Positions 34,728-48,142 of a DNA stretch of 64,000 bases are shown here, in pieces (position 1 is the first letter of the stretch; the number at the start of each line of letters is the position of its first letter). The notes under the pieces were generated by a model. That model was not told the origin of the DNA. It worked only from the letters and a program-made list of their open reading frames with translations, and made no database searches. The stretch spans positions 24,585,714-24,649,713 of the forward strand of contig CM049320.1 of NCBI GenBank assembly GCA_026874595.1, written 5' to 3'. The stretch is from Sipunculus nudus (lineage: Eukaryota > Annelida > Sipuncula > Golfingiida > Sipunculidae). Position numbers and translations under genes: made by a program.

Positions 34728-35646
34728 GTAAGACAACTTTAATCGTCGTTTTATACGTGGAACCTTTTAAAATAAAATTCCAGATAATCGATAAAGAAAT
34801 AAATGTTTGCAATGATAAAAAATAGAAATCTATGAAATTTTTTTTGCATGTCATACCAGTTTTTAGTCGATGATAAGTAATCCATTTTCGCCGTTCGTTA
34901 GCTCAAGGATTTTGGCGGTAAATCTCCTTAAATATGACCATTAAACTATATGCAATATCATTGGTGTGATTACATTGCTGTGCTCTGTGCGCACCCTGGT
35001 GAACCTAGCCGTAGAAAGCGGCGGTTACACGAAAGGATGTATTGAACGACTCCAGTGTATAACCGGTGTGTGATGAGCGTATATCCAGGGAGGTTCTTGA
35101 TGATTCCCCTTGGAAACCTGAAATTAGGTCACTGTGACCTATTTTCTATGTGTTAACGAGAGTGGATGAGCATCCCATTAATAATTAAAGTTTCTTACAA
35201 AAGCTACTGTAGTTTATTAATTAATACATGGATTGCCATGAATTATGCCTTGCATATTAACCATGGATATTTTCATCAGTTTCTAGAGACTGGTGGTGTT
35301 ATCTGTATTATTTTTTTTTCAAATTTTTCCTCTATTTTTGTAACAATCATATGAGAGCAATGGTATCAGTTTCTCTGCTGTGGTTCTATCTAATTTCATG
35401 AAACCTTGTATGTTTATTGATCATGCATGACTAGTTTTATCCATTCCTAAGGAATGCTGGTGCCATCGTCTTTTTTTTTTTTTTTTTTTTTTGTTAATTT
35501 TCACACATATGTCCTACATTTCTTACCCTTTTAGCGGTAGGATATTTTAAAGCATGACTCAAATAGAATAATTCAAATATTAGATACCTTCTGCTTTCTG
35601 TTTGTATATGACATCTGTATCAAAAAGTCATGCTGTTTCAAAATAG

Positions 35647-35877
35647 GAAAACCCTAGACATCGCCATGGTCGCACTGGAGGGAGTTCGAGCTCTTCACAG
35701 GTTTGGTATCGCTATAGCTGAGAAAGCCATCAGCTTCGGACTCGGGGGCCTTATTGACATCAAAGAAATCTCCTTCCGGACCAAACTGTCTGTCGCAAAT
35801 GGCGGAGAGTTCGAGGGTTCGATGAAGGCTGCCATACTTAGGAAAGACATACAGTTCGCGTTCTACCTTAAGCTGAG
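35647..35877 (+). pseudogene. Copy 2: exon 7
   Basis: Three synonymous changes relative to 20764-20994, and splice sites are kept. The intron downstream carries the empty pogo site at 36153. Confidence 0.65.
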
Positions 35878-36967
35878 GTAAACAAATATTTTACTTAGAT
35901 ACGCTTGACTTTTTCTGATTTGTTAGACAAACATGATGACATTATTCACGTAAAATAACTAAATAAAATAATACCAGTTATATGCATGGGTATATTAAAT
36001 TCCATTCCTCTAGTGATCTCGAGATAGTCATGAGAACACATCTGAGGCGATTAAACAGATATGTATGGTTTGCTAATATAAATAGAGTGCATGATTGAAA
36101 ATGAAATTTTATTGTCCTCTCACGCAGGTGTTTTTTATGACCATAAAAGCTGTATAAGGGAGTATTTAAATTTGTTTCCATGAATATTTTTAAGTGACAT
36201 ATTTTGTTACTATATTTGTAAAATGACCCCAGTGACATAACGCTAAATGATAATTTTTTTATACATAACTAAACTTAATTGTCCCAAAAACTTGTAACAC
36301 AACCGAGACCATGTCTCTATGGCGACAAGTACATGTAGTTTAATGCCAGGGTGCCAGTCAGGCATACAATCCATACTATTTTGATAACATTTGTTATACC
36401 AAGATAGGTTGTTTTTTATCGGTACTCTGCGTTGATTGTCAGACCTTGAAAACACGAATTTGTTAAATTAAATCTCGTTACTTGGGATATCGTTCACACG
36501 TTTCGGAATATATGTCAAGACCATGACCTGGGTCAACGAAAAAAGCACTCAGAGAGCGCAGACCTCCGCCAATGCAGCCCATTACCCCCATATGGCATTG
36601 TCAAAAATGTGGGATAAACCAACAAAACAATCTATGAACGTTATAGCATACTGACACTGAGCGCCATCTAGTGGGAACAAACTGAACAGCTTTCTACCCC
36701 CATATAGCATTGTCAGAAATACAGCATTTTTCCTTGTAAAAAATGACCCCCCAAAATTTAATCAGTTGTTCTTTCCATCAGTGCCAAGCCTTTCTGAAAA
36801 TTTCATCAAATCTGTCAAAACTTTTAGAGTAATGTTGCTAACAGACAAACAAACAAACCCCGACAAAAAATAACCTCCACGGCGGAGGTAATAATGGTGG
36901 CATTGATTGTGGGATGATCGATTTATCAGAGCTGTCGTCAGGCGAGGTTCCACTCTTCTTTCCACAG

Positions 36968-37131
36968 GTCAGTCTCGTCTATGATTGAGAGTCTGTTAAC
37001 GACGATATCCAAGAACCTGGGGGCGCGAAGGAAGCGTAGCATCGAGGAGCACGTTTTCCCGACCCTGACTCAGCTCAAGATGGGAGAGAATGTTACTGAG
37101 CAAGACGAGCACGTGAGGCGTGTCATGACAG
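36968..37131 (+). pseudogene. Copy 2: exon 8
   Basis: Three synonymous changes relative to 24661-24824. RRKR is kept. Confidence 0.65.
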
Positions 37132-38406
37132 GTAACAGGTTTTATAACAAATTTATTCATAGTAATCAGTAGTCAATGTTAATCAGTGACGGCTCGAGTG
37201 AGGTTTATAGACTCCACTTCCGCACTTGAATTTGAGTATTCCTGCCTATTGATTGAGTTCGGAATTAATATGGAATATCCAGGGCAACTAGGGTTGAAAG
37301 CCGTGAATGCACGACTCGGTATGTTAATATTTTGGGCTGGTAAGCCTAACTTTAGTCGTGATACAAGTCATACGGAGGAATACATTATAGTGGTCTTCCA
37401 TCATCTTACTTTGATATCGTGGTAAACAGCCCATAATCTTTACATTAGGCTACGAATGATGAATTAACATAAAACAATACATGTGAACTCAGAACACAAA
37501 TAGAAAATCTGTCACTATGGTTACGAGTCACTTCCTGTATCGCGTACAAGTTGGCTCTCGCTCAGTAACTCGTGCGAGCAATGTTTTAATTCATGCGGTC
37601 AGAAATTCAAGAAACTTGCAGAGGGATTTACCAATATGCTGAGATCATGCGTTTTTTTTTTTTGCTCATGGTATGTATTGTTTGAAAGTATACTAAAATT
37701 GCTGAAGATTGGTCTTCTTTATGCCACGTAACAGCGTACTTGTATGCCATGAGGCGTTTAAAAAAAAATGACGAAAATAGTTGCATCCTCATAGAGCCTT
37801 ATAAAGTGTGTTCCTTGTTGAAGGATGTAATACAGCCCTAGTAATACATCCTTTAAGGCACTCTGACAGCAAACTTGTACACTGGTCGTAGACTTTCCAA
37901 TGTCAGAGGGCCGAAATAGCGCTAGCTCTAAACATGGGAGTCGGGACAATTAAGCCTGCAAGCCTCCTTTGCAGCAGAAAAAAAGGTCCATTCTTAACAC
38001 TGTTTATTGTTATAAACATAAATGACAGAACTCAAGCCTGGAGATACCCTGGTTTTTATTACAGCAGATATACTTCAAATTATAAACGTGTGCAAGAACA
38101 AATGAAAAACACCTATGATAAGAAATGATAATAAACTTAAGCGAAATTTGTGAGTCGTGCTAGAGGCGCATGCAAAATACCAACTGACTTGAAGTGAGCG
38201 GAAACTTCAGAAATCGGCCTGTGATTATGTAACATAGAGGTTTCCGCTCCAGCGTTACAGAGTGGAGACAGCTGCACAGGAGAGCCCTTACTCATGATTT
38301 AAACAAAAATAAACAAACATTTATTGTCCAAATTAATTATGTGATACAATGTGATAAGAAGCATTAAAGACGGTAACTGACTGAATAAGACTACACCTGC
38401 AATACA

Positions 38407-39289
38407 CAGGGGCGTGCGATATTTTCGATATATCGATATATCGTGATACGGTGTTTCGCATATTGCGTGTCAGGATATGGTTTTTGTATATCGATATTTG
38501 TCGATATTTGGCAAAGGTGACTGAAACTGATCTATTGTAGTAAAAATAAGGTCTGTGTTACAAATGTTGACATCTAAAGTGGTTGATTTTAGTGAAAGGC
38601 CAAAAGCGAAATACGCCATCGTGTCAATGGACACTCCTTTAGGGCTATTATCAAATTTTTCAAGTAGGCTTGATGGACCAAATTGTCAAAAGTCCGTCCC
38701 AGGGAATTCAAATTTGTACTCGATGACATCATGGTACCAAAAATAAGAGATATACCACAGAAAAAGAAAGAAGAGTCGAACATTGTCAATATAACTACTA
38801 ATTATCTATTAATATTCTGTCTTTAGATCTGCGTAACCGCAGGAAGATCACGTGTTAATTAAACATACTTTACATCAAGAATTACAGTCTTGCTTTGTAG
38901 TACACGACTCAGACTTTGCACACCATCTGTCCCTCTCCGTGCGAAAGCACAGACCAGATTATTGCCAAATTACAAGCATTAAAGAAAACATGTTAAAAAC
39001 TTATTTTATATGTATCTTCGTGTTCTGTCAACAAAACCTAAGTGCTTTACTTTGTTATTTTTCCATATTTCCTGTTTGAAATATACACTGGTCTGCATAT
39101 ACTTTGTGTTATTATGTTTAACATGATAATGGATCAATGATATATTTATTGTGTTGTGCGTACCAGAAAATATACTTATTTCCTGGTAATTGATGCAATG
39201 AAGGATATCGTAATATGCATCGCAATACGCTTCTTAATATCGCAATATATTGCAATTCGAAAATTATAGGAGATATCCCTGCATCCCTA
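38407..39289. mobile_element. Non-autonomous hAT-like DNA transposon (copy 2)
   Basis: The same element at the equivalent site, with the same flanking 8-mers, so it inserted before the duplication or before the two haplotypes separated. Confidence 0.6.
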
Positions 39290-39627
39290 GTAATACGGCA
39301 ATAACAATAATAATAAAAATAATAATAAAATAACTAGTACTACCACAACTACCACGAATAATAATTATAATAATAATAATAAGTGTAATGATAGAAATAA
39401 TTGCTGTTATTAGGCCTATTATTATTATTATTATTATAATTATTATCTTATAATTATTATTAATTTGTTTTCAAATTGATCATTATCATTTTTTCCCAAT
39501 ATAATGAAATGTTGGAAACCTGTTTGTTCTAAGGTATCAATTCAATGAGTGACCAGTATGCATATAATGATGGAGTGAGTAGCAAGTACATTTGTATTTA
39601 AAACATAACCGTTTCACTTTCCTTCAG

Positions 39628-39768
39628 ATCCGTTCAGTAACTGCTCTGTGTTTGATGACGTATTTGACATCACAACCTTAGTGGTCAGTGACACGGAGGG
39701 ATTGACCATCACGGTCAAGAAACTGACCGTCCTGCAGCAAACATTCAAACCGGCAAACGGAAGTAATG
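39628..39768 (+). pseudogene. Copy 2: exon 9
   Basis: One synonymous CTA to CTG change relative to 27317-27457. Confidence 0.65.
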
Positions 39769-39967
39769 GTACGTCATACAAAGATGTCACACTGACATTC
39801 ATTGCTTGGGGGGGGGGGGGGGGGGTCATCATAAACAGGGGAGGGAAGAAAGGAGGTCTGACTTTCAAATATTCTTTCAATAGGCCTACAGTTATACAAT
39901 TTAATATATAATTTGTATTGCATGTTCACATAACAAGAAATCAATACATCGCGGCGATAGTGCTCTA

Positions 39968-39969
<2 letters not shown>

Positions 39970-40033
<64 letters not shown>
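39970..40033. repeat. (TA)n tract replacing a (CA)n tract of copy 1
   Basis: A TA run of about 64 bp at the site where copy 1 (27660-27690) has about 11 CA followed by a short TA run. The flanks are otherwise alike. Confidence 0.85.
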
Positions 40034-40035
<2 letters not shown>

Positions 40036-40207
40036 TTATACGAGTGTCTATTCAATTCATATATCAGGGAGGGGGTGGGGGGTCCGAGATCTCACGGTAC
40101 AGATTTTAAAATCTGCCTTCTAGCCTTATATACATATATACATATATGTGTGAGTGTGTTTTCCATATTTGGGAATTCTAATAAGGCAATTATGGTTTTA
40201 ATCATAG

Positions 40208-40398
40208 TGACCTTGGATGATATTGATGAAGTCACAAGTATGGCCCGTGACGCACTTTCGTATGGTTTGAACAGCGTGAGAGACCTGGTGGTAACAGAGA
40301 CCGAAATGGACGAGTCACAGGTGCTCCACCTACTAGAAACAATTGAAACTACTTCAGCAGACGAATGTCTGAAAGGAACCGCTCATAGAGTTCAAAAG
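40208..40398 (+). pseudogene. Copy 2: exon 10
   Basis: Three amino-acid changes (GLDS to GLNS, DEAQ to DESQ, TANR to TAHR) plus synonymous ones. Splice sites are kept. Confidence 0.65.
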
Positions 40399-40852
40399 GT
40401 AGCTGTCTTATAAAAATTATGAACATTTTATCTATTGTGAATTCATTTTCATCGATAGTATATACTGTCAGATCATGTGACAACGGTCACGTGACACGCA
40501 GATGACCGATAAGATACCGGCCTTTCCCATCACGTGACATCGTGCATATCCCTCATCCTCATTTTATGCCTGTGGAATTACTTTTTTTTCGAGCTTTTCT
40601 CGACATTTAGTAAAAGTAAGTGAAAGAGTAACTGTCGTGTTTTAGATTCAAGTATGAATACGATTGGCCAACCAAAAGTTTTCTATGTGCAATCTTCAAG
40701 CAATATTGTGGTTTTTTAAAATGTCCTTATCTTGGTGCAGAGATAGTCGATCCATCTCTTCAGGACAGTTCCAGAATTGTCCATGACAGCATGCATACTG
40801 CTGGTTCTGAACAAGAAAAATGTACATTGAATTGTTATTTTTGCCTTTTCAG

Positions 40853-40996
40853 GTTCTCAACCATCCCGCAGTCGATGGTGACATTGAAGACCTTCATGTG
40901 ACCTTGACCTGGCTCCATGATATGTCAAGGTCATGCCTTGCCCACCATCCTTGCACACACAGATACATGTGGCGTCGACGTCATAGGGCTGTGTAG
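40853..40996 (+). pseudogene. Copy 2: exon 11 with stop
   Basis: Identical to 28513-28656 and followed by AATAAA at 41193-41198. Confidence 0.65.
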
Positions 40997-43254
40997 AGGA
41001 TGGAACAAGTGTCGCGTTTTTTCGTTGACATTAACTTTCTCTGATTTTCAGCATTGTAATGATTGGTTTCCAAATGAGTTTCATTATTAATATTTTATTC
41101 ATGAAACACCTTAAATTAAATATGATTTTTCTGCATGAGTAGCTGTAGGAGAGCCTTGGTGAGATGTATCTGAAAACAACACTACATTTGCAAATAAAAT
41201 ACTATGTTACGGACTCAAATAATATGATGAAAGAAAATCAAGATTATATGATGAACCATTGCCTTAATGCTCTAATAAAGAAGAAAAGTATATATAATTA
41301 TTAAGATCATGGATCATTTTGTGGTAATAAATGTAATATAAATATTTTCTATTGTCTATATTCCCTTGGTATTCGATAAATAATTGGAAATAATTTGGTT
41401 AAGAAATTTTAGCTTCGAATGCCCAACTTTCAAACTTGTTCATACATATAACTTACCTCTTGCTTTATCCAAATTTAATAGTTCTTGCCAGATTCATATT
41501 AATTACACAAAAAACAAGAGAGAGGTAAAGCAGGGTTTTTTTTCCTTATCTGATAACATCAATACAGTCAGGGGGAGGGGGCATAGCTCCCGCAAATATC
41601 CACAAAATAACGTAAGAGTTCAGATACAGTTTACATGAATCTTGAAATCTCTGTCTATTTACCTTTGATAACTGTGTAACAGTGGAACCACTCTCGTTAA
41701 GCTTGAGATTGTAAGAGTAACCACATAAACCGTGAAACTGAAAGACGCAAAGCTTTTGTTTAAGATCCACAATAAAAACTTAAGTGATCATTACAACAGT
41801 TTACAATTATAATAAGCTTTATGACTGGTTCACATAATTAATAGTATGCTTCCGAGTGTAAGTACATCTTATGTGATGTACAATTTCCGTGGACAAATAA
41901 AAGGCTACACTTATTGACAAATAATACAAACATCTGTATTTTATAAATAAACCTATATGAAGGTTAATGCACAGTGCCGCCCTCGGTATATCATGTTTTT
42001 TATCGTATTACAGGCGACCGTACAGTAGCGCCATCTGTGGAACGAGTCTTAAACTAGCAGGTGGTGCGCTTATAATATGTACAAAGGCATAAAAACTGGC
42101 ATTTACCCTTTTAAAGAAATAACTGTGAATTATAGATAAATCATAATTACAACTGAAAAAATATCATTGTCGCTTAGTTCACTTCTGTTATAAGTTGGGG
42201 GGGGGGGCGTATTTGCAATTGTCAAAGGAAAACTGAGGAGTTAACAGCATAAATTAACCTATCTGATTTACCCCACGAAGTAAGAAAAACACTTACCTCG
42301 TTGGGTATTTCGTACTGGAGGTATATACGTCGGAACTTATCAACACTCAGTGCAGGCTGTCAGAACGAGCGGGTTGAGATTACGTGACCTCTCCAGTACG
42401 ACTGACACTCTCGCTGAGAAAAACCCACTATCTTCTGCAGCAGGTACAGGGGGTATATACCCCCCCCCCCCCACACACACACACACTTTAGCAAGGGGGG
42501 GGGGGGGGGTAGTAAATGTAATCATCCCCTGCTCTTTAGAAAATAATATATATAGAATCTGAAATTTATAATTAATTAGACATTGAAGATTATTTTATAC
42601 ATCTTTTAGACAACCTATAGGTTTGAAACATGATCTTATTTTTTTATTTCGCACATGTGACATATCTATTTTGAATAATAAAATATATGCTTGAAAATAA
42701 AGTTCAATGTTTTGATTTGATCTCTCCTGTATCAGTGTCATTAAAACAGTTGTTTAAGTGAAGAATAAATACCTGTTGAGACAATATAGAAAAATTTAAT
42801 ACTGATATACCGGTATAGATACCAAACATAACAGTTTCACTTGACAGTCTAGCTAACTCCTGTTAAGGAAGGTTTATATAACAACCTTGTGAGAGATGTA
42901 TGAGATAATCTATCTACAGTATGTTAGTAAACACGGTCTCTGTGTCCATGTTGACAAAAGAAGAAACAAAAGGGACCGAAGGTGGTTGATTGTACGTGCA
43001 TGGGGAGGCACAAATGTCACTACTCTGGTGAGGGCATATGCATCACATCAAACATCCAAAGGGATTTACCAATATGCTGAGTTAAACAGAATTTTTCTTG
43101 CACATGGCAGGTTTTGGTTTAAGCATACTTAAAAGCTAACTATTTGTCTGTTGACAGCGTACTTGTATTCAATGAGGCGCTGTAAAAAATTACGAAGATA
43201 TTTGCATCCTCACAGAGCCTCACAGTGCGGCCCTCTTTGCAGGATGTAAAGGCA

Positions 43255-43402
43255 CTGTGTTCGATTGTGAGCCGCAACACTCAATGTTTTACATTTTCTG
43301 GCCAAGTAAGTCAGGGCACCTCCTAATTAACACCTGTCATGGCCGGGAGATACTTCCGCTGTGTTTATGTTGACACCTGTGATCGCGCCCGGTCCACTGT
43401 TT
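43255..43402. repeat. Fragment related to the interior of the pogo-like element
   Basis: Ordered matches with 22230-22390: GCAACAC(T/G)CAATGTTT, TCAGGGCA, CTCCT(A/G)ATT, GGCC(G/C)GG, CTATGTTTA / GTGTTTATGTT, and TGATCGCGC...GGTCCACT. This suggests a related element once inserted here. Confidence 0.45.
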
Positions 43403-43507
43403 TTAACACTTGTTTACAGGAGCACACCTATTAAAGTCGATACAAAAATATTTACCCTAATATAGATATAACTGATCCAATTAATCTTGTAAGCCTCCCC
43501 ATCCAAC

Positions 43508-43545
43508 AGCGGGGAGGAGGGGGTGGGGGTGGGGGGAGGGAGGGG
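43508..43545 (+). other. G-rich block with G-quadruplex potential
   Basis: More than five runs of three or more G separated by one or two bases, ending in GGGAGGGAGGGG. Confidence 0.6.
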
Positions 43546-44695
43546 TGTCTCCATAACAGTCTTCTTATTCAGTGTAGGCCTATACATTATAAGAGCGTAT
43601 ACATTTCCCGATCACCTCTTTGAGAAACATGCAGATAAGACCCAAATGAAAAACAAATGTTCAGAAGAACAAATATTCCAAGCTGTTTCGACAGGTATGG
43701 AAGCTAGGTGTGGAGAGTGAAAGGCATATCAACCAGGGCAGCTGGCCCCGCCCCCACACTCACACACACCGGGTAAAATCTTAGTTTGCAGTGGAGAATA
43801 AAAATATACTTGTAGAAAACTTTGGGGAAAAAATGCTTTTCTTCTAGGCTAAACAGATGTCATTTTTTTGCCCTTTGCGTAATTTAATGTCATAAATTTT
43901 TCTTTACAAAATTACCAGGTCAAATAAACACCAAATGCTATCAGTACAGTTGTAAATTACGGTGGCTGATTTAGGACACAGAAAAAATATTTATCTCGAG
44001 ATCTCGTACGAATCAACATACACGAAAATTATTTAATTCATGCTTACAGTACTCAAGATATTCAGGATTATTATATAAAAGTGTATATTTTAACGTGACT
44101 GTTGTAAGAATTAAGGGACTCATGCAGGGGTATTTCAAATTTTTTTCAGGCTTTTGAATGATTGCAATATTTTAGTGTATCCCTGAAGGAGTAGAAATCC
44201 ATAATAGGCCTACATAACAAGGAAATATTCTTCATTTTGAATACATATATTAAAATACCCCCATCAGGAGGTTATAGGTTTTCTCTCCCTCTTATTTCAA
44301 GAATTTTACATGAAAAATGGAGTATGCCTCATAACATCTGGTTGTGTCCGACATGTATTATTACACTAACGGCCAATAGAATCTATGTCGTCACATGTTA
44401 TGCTATCAGAGCACGAAATGTGTAGGCCCATTTATATATGGTATTGTGTAATATTTTATATTGGTGTATGGTTTATGTATACAATAACCGTCTTTGATAA
44501 AGTCATCTTCCAAATATTCGATTTTACGTAAAGAATAGGCCTGCCATGAAATATATCATGGTTAATTTCCTTCCATGAAATAATTACTTTTCTTTTTTTT
44601 ATTATTTCTCTTTTCTACATTCTTGATCTATGTAAAAATGCTTGGACTACCTACGAACCCTACCATAAATATTTATTGACCTATTCATATACATC

Positions 44696-44720
44696 ACTCT
44701 CTCTTCTCTCTCTCTCTCCC

Positions 44721-44777
<57 letters not shown>

Positions 44778-44808
44778 CTATTGTATACACTGTATATATA
44801 CATACATT

Positions 44809-44873
<65 letters not shown>
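44696..44873. repeat. Mirror-like compound microsatellite (TC)n(TA)n ... (TA)n(GA)n
   Basis: (TC)n then (TA)n to 44775, a 40-bp spacer, then (TA)n and (GA)n to 44873. The outer CT and GA tracts are complementary, so the whole forms a large inverted repeat. Confidence 0.8.
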
Positions 44874-44878
<5 letters not shown>

Positions 44879-46494
44879 GTATATGTTTATCATAGTGTAT
44901 AGCCATATTGAGGAGAACCATTTACTATTTTTAGGAGGACCTACCCAATATCAGACGTCTATTGAATAAAGACAATTCCATCAAGCTTTCATAAAAAAAT
45001 AATCCAAAATCGCCTGTCCCAGGCTGTCCATTTTGTTTATACCCATGTGTTTACATCGTGTGTGTGTGTGGGGGGGGGGGGGGGTCCCAAAAATGGTCAA
45101 CGGTCATTATGCACACAGGGACATCTGGTGGCAAATCAGACAAACCTGAGTTTCATAAATGACAAAACATTACTTTGCTTCATTTATTCTCAGAGCAAGG
45201 CGACATGGACAGGTGCCCTATTCGCCAATAGATGTCGCTACATGTTTGTGCATGGTTCATGCAGTAAACAACCATCTCTGATCTGCACAATATTCGATTA
45301 TACGTAAATTATATGTCTGTTATGAAATATATCATTGTTCATTCACTTACATAAATTAAAAAAACTTGCCTTATTTACATGGGTTTTTTTAAGTTTTGGT
45401 AGTAAATAATAAAAAACTTCGACAATTCGAGAATTCTCCACAACGTTTTAATGCTTTCCGTTCCTTTTTGGACATTAAATTTGTATATACCGAATAACTG
45501 CAAATATTCCACCAGACGTGCACATCTTCGGTCATTAGATTTGAAATTCTGTAGGGTTTACAATGATATATATATACCTAGTGGGGTACCTCTGATGTGA
45601 TATTAAGTGGTTTTTGGCCTATTGAATCTAAACGATGATTACAACTTAAGCCTGCACTTTTTTTAAATCAAATACTGAATTAAATACTGAAAGTAAATAA
45701 TAGTCCTTGTTTATATCTTTTTTTCCGAAAGCTTGTTCTTTCTTCTTAAATTTCTCTTTTGCATGTATTGTTTAGGAATATTTATAAAATATCGCAGAAT
45801 TTCAATGTACAGCCCTATTTTAAACGAGACGACTAAAACTGTAATATGATAAAACCTTCCTGAATAACAGGTCCCGTCGTCGATGTCAAAGTTGAAAAGT
45901 AAAAGGTTGACATTATGAATAAAAATGGTATTCAAAGATCAATAATTTAAATGATATCTGATCATTTTCTATAGTCTGCCATTAACGAACAATGTTTTAT
46001 TGCACATAACATATGATTAAATTAATTCACAAAATAATAGATATACCCTGTGTATAGGTCTCTTGTATTGTGAGATCGCGAAAATGGAACCTTCGCGAAA
46101 CTGAAAAGCGAAAATCGCTAAAAAAATTTAAACCCGCAATATTAAGCCAACTACAATATATAGCGTAAATGTCTTGTACTTGAAACAACCTCCCACAATC
46201 CAAATCTGGCATTGGCCGGAATGCAGGTGCGATTAATTTGTGTTCGGTCTACCCCCCCCCCCCCCTCCTTTTTATTAACCTTATAGAGGGATATATATTT
46301 TTTGTACGCTGCACGTTAGACTGGACTGCCTGCATAATAAACAACAGTGTCCCTTTGTTATGCATATAAAGTAGTTGCACTTCTTAACGAAAAGTGGGCG
46401 CTATATGCTCATCATTCCCCTCCCCCCACCAACAATATACTAGTGCTACAGTATGTATGTATGTATGTATGTGTGCATATATGTATTTATTTAA

Positions 46495-46499
46495 CTTTA

Positions 46500-46570
<71 letters not shown>

Positions 46571-47147
46571 GGTTCTAATACCAGCTCATTATTTTTACAT
46601 TGAACACCAGTATAGTTCCATCCCAAATACGACACATGGTGTTTTAATATAATGAAGACCGGCTAAACTATATATTATAACATGGTCAAAGATCATTTGC
46701 AAATTAATTAGCAATAAATAAGACAAAAGTTCATTTCCCCCAATTTGTCACATATACATATATTTTATAATAATTGTTTGTTGATGCTCTAGGAACAACG
46801 GAACATTCCGAAATGTCTGACTCAGATATCTCTGAATGTGTATATTATAAAGATGGAGGGCCTTAGGCCCTGATTCAGAGTAACAAACTGCTCTCCGCCT
46901 CGAAACACAATCGTAGTTGCCGATAGGCGGCGCTGCGATAGCCCTTTGCAAAAATAATTTGAGGTATCTCTGGATATATAGAGAAATAATATAAGGAAAA
47001 TAAACTCCAACAGGACGTACTTTACATCCTTCTCGACAGTCCAAGAGCAAAAACGTGAATATCCGAGGCTTGGCCACAGAGGAGTTCTGTGACAAAAGAC
47101 CGGCGCGACCACCATCAATTATAATATAGATTATTATTATTATTATA

Positions 47148-47204
<57 letters not shown>

Positions 47205-47374
47205 AGGTTCTAATACCAGTTCGTTATTTGTAACTTGAACACCAGTATAGTTCCATCCCAAATACGACATGTGGTGTTTTATTATAATGAAGACCGGCTA
47301 AACTATAACATGGTCAAAAACATTTGCAAATTAATAAGCAATAAATAAGACAAAAGTTCATTCCCCCTATTTGT

Positions 47375-47456
<82 letters not shown>

Positions 47457-47814
47457 AATTGTTTGTTGATTGTCTAGGAACAACGAAACATTCTGCAATG
47501 TCTGACTCAGGAATCTCAGAATGTGCAAAGATGGAGGGCCTTAGGCCTTGATTCAGAGCAACAAAATGTTGCCCGCCTCGATACTCGATACACAATCGTA
47601 GTTGCCGATAGGCGGCGCTGCGATAGCCCTTCGCAAAAATAATTTGAGGTATCTCTGGATATATAGCGAAATAATAAAAGGAAAATTACCTCCCACAGGA
47701 CGTACTTTACATCATTCTCGACAGTTCAAGAGCAAAAACGTGAATATCCGAGGCTTGGCCACAGAGGAGTTCTGTGACAAAAGACCGGCGCGACTACCAT
47801 CAATTATAATATAG

Positions 47815-47882
<68 letters not shown>

Positions 47883-48069
47883 GATTATTATTATTATAAG
47901 GTTCTAATACCAGTTCGTTATTTTTAACTTGAACACCAGTATAGTTCCATCACAAATACGACATATGGTGTTTTAATATAATGAAGACCGGCTAAACTAT
48001 AACATGGTCAAAGACCATTTGCAAATTAATAAGCAATAAATAAGACAAAAGTTCATTCCCCCTATTTGT

Positions 48070-48142
<73 letters not shown>

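Larger units (their letters stand above)
30713..40996 (+). pseudogene. 5'-truncated tandem copy of the secreted-protein gene (exons 3'-11)
   Basis: Segments: 30713-31258 (last third of exon 3), 31930-32094, 33985-34043, 34510-34727, 35647-35877, 36968-37131, 39628-39768, 40208-40398, 40853-40996. All splice sites, phases and the TAG stop are intact. There is no start: the frame meets TAA at 30697, and no in-frame ATG occurs before exon 6. Exons 4-9 and 11 show only about eight synonymous changes by eye. The exon 3 part has six amino-acid changes and exon 10 has three. Phase-compatible splicing of exon 3 (donor 16346) to the acceptor at 31930 would give an alternative tail, so it may not be dead. 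A haplotype joined in assembly is another possibility. Confidence 0.6.
30713..43138 (+). repeat. Copy 2 of the large direct tandem duplication (12.4 kb)
   Basis: Head-to-tail with copy 1 after a 7-bp filler (CCGTTGA, 30706-30712). Differences are scattered substitutions, small indels and homopolymer/microsatellite length changes, an extra ~90 bp near 41830-41930, a (CA)n to (TA)n replacement near 39970, and absence of the pogo-like element. The distal breakpoint lies in a dispersed repeat, and the proximal one lies inside exon 3. Confidence 0.9.
43139..46490. other. Intergenic stretch after the duplication
   Basis: No supported gene. 43139-43400 resembles both the repeat at 25200-25640 and part of the pogo-like element (22230-22390). 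A G-rich block lies at about 43508-43545. Compound (TC)n(TA)n...(TA)n(GA)n repeats span about 44696-44873. A G run lies at about 45069, and a CGCGAAA-type repeat fragment at about 46070-46160. Confidence 0.5.
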
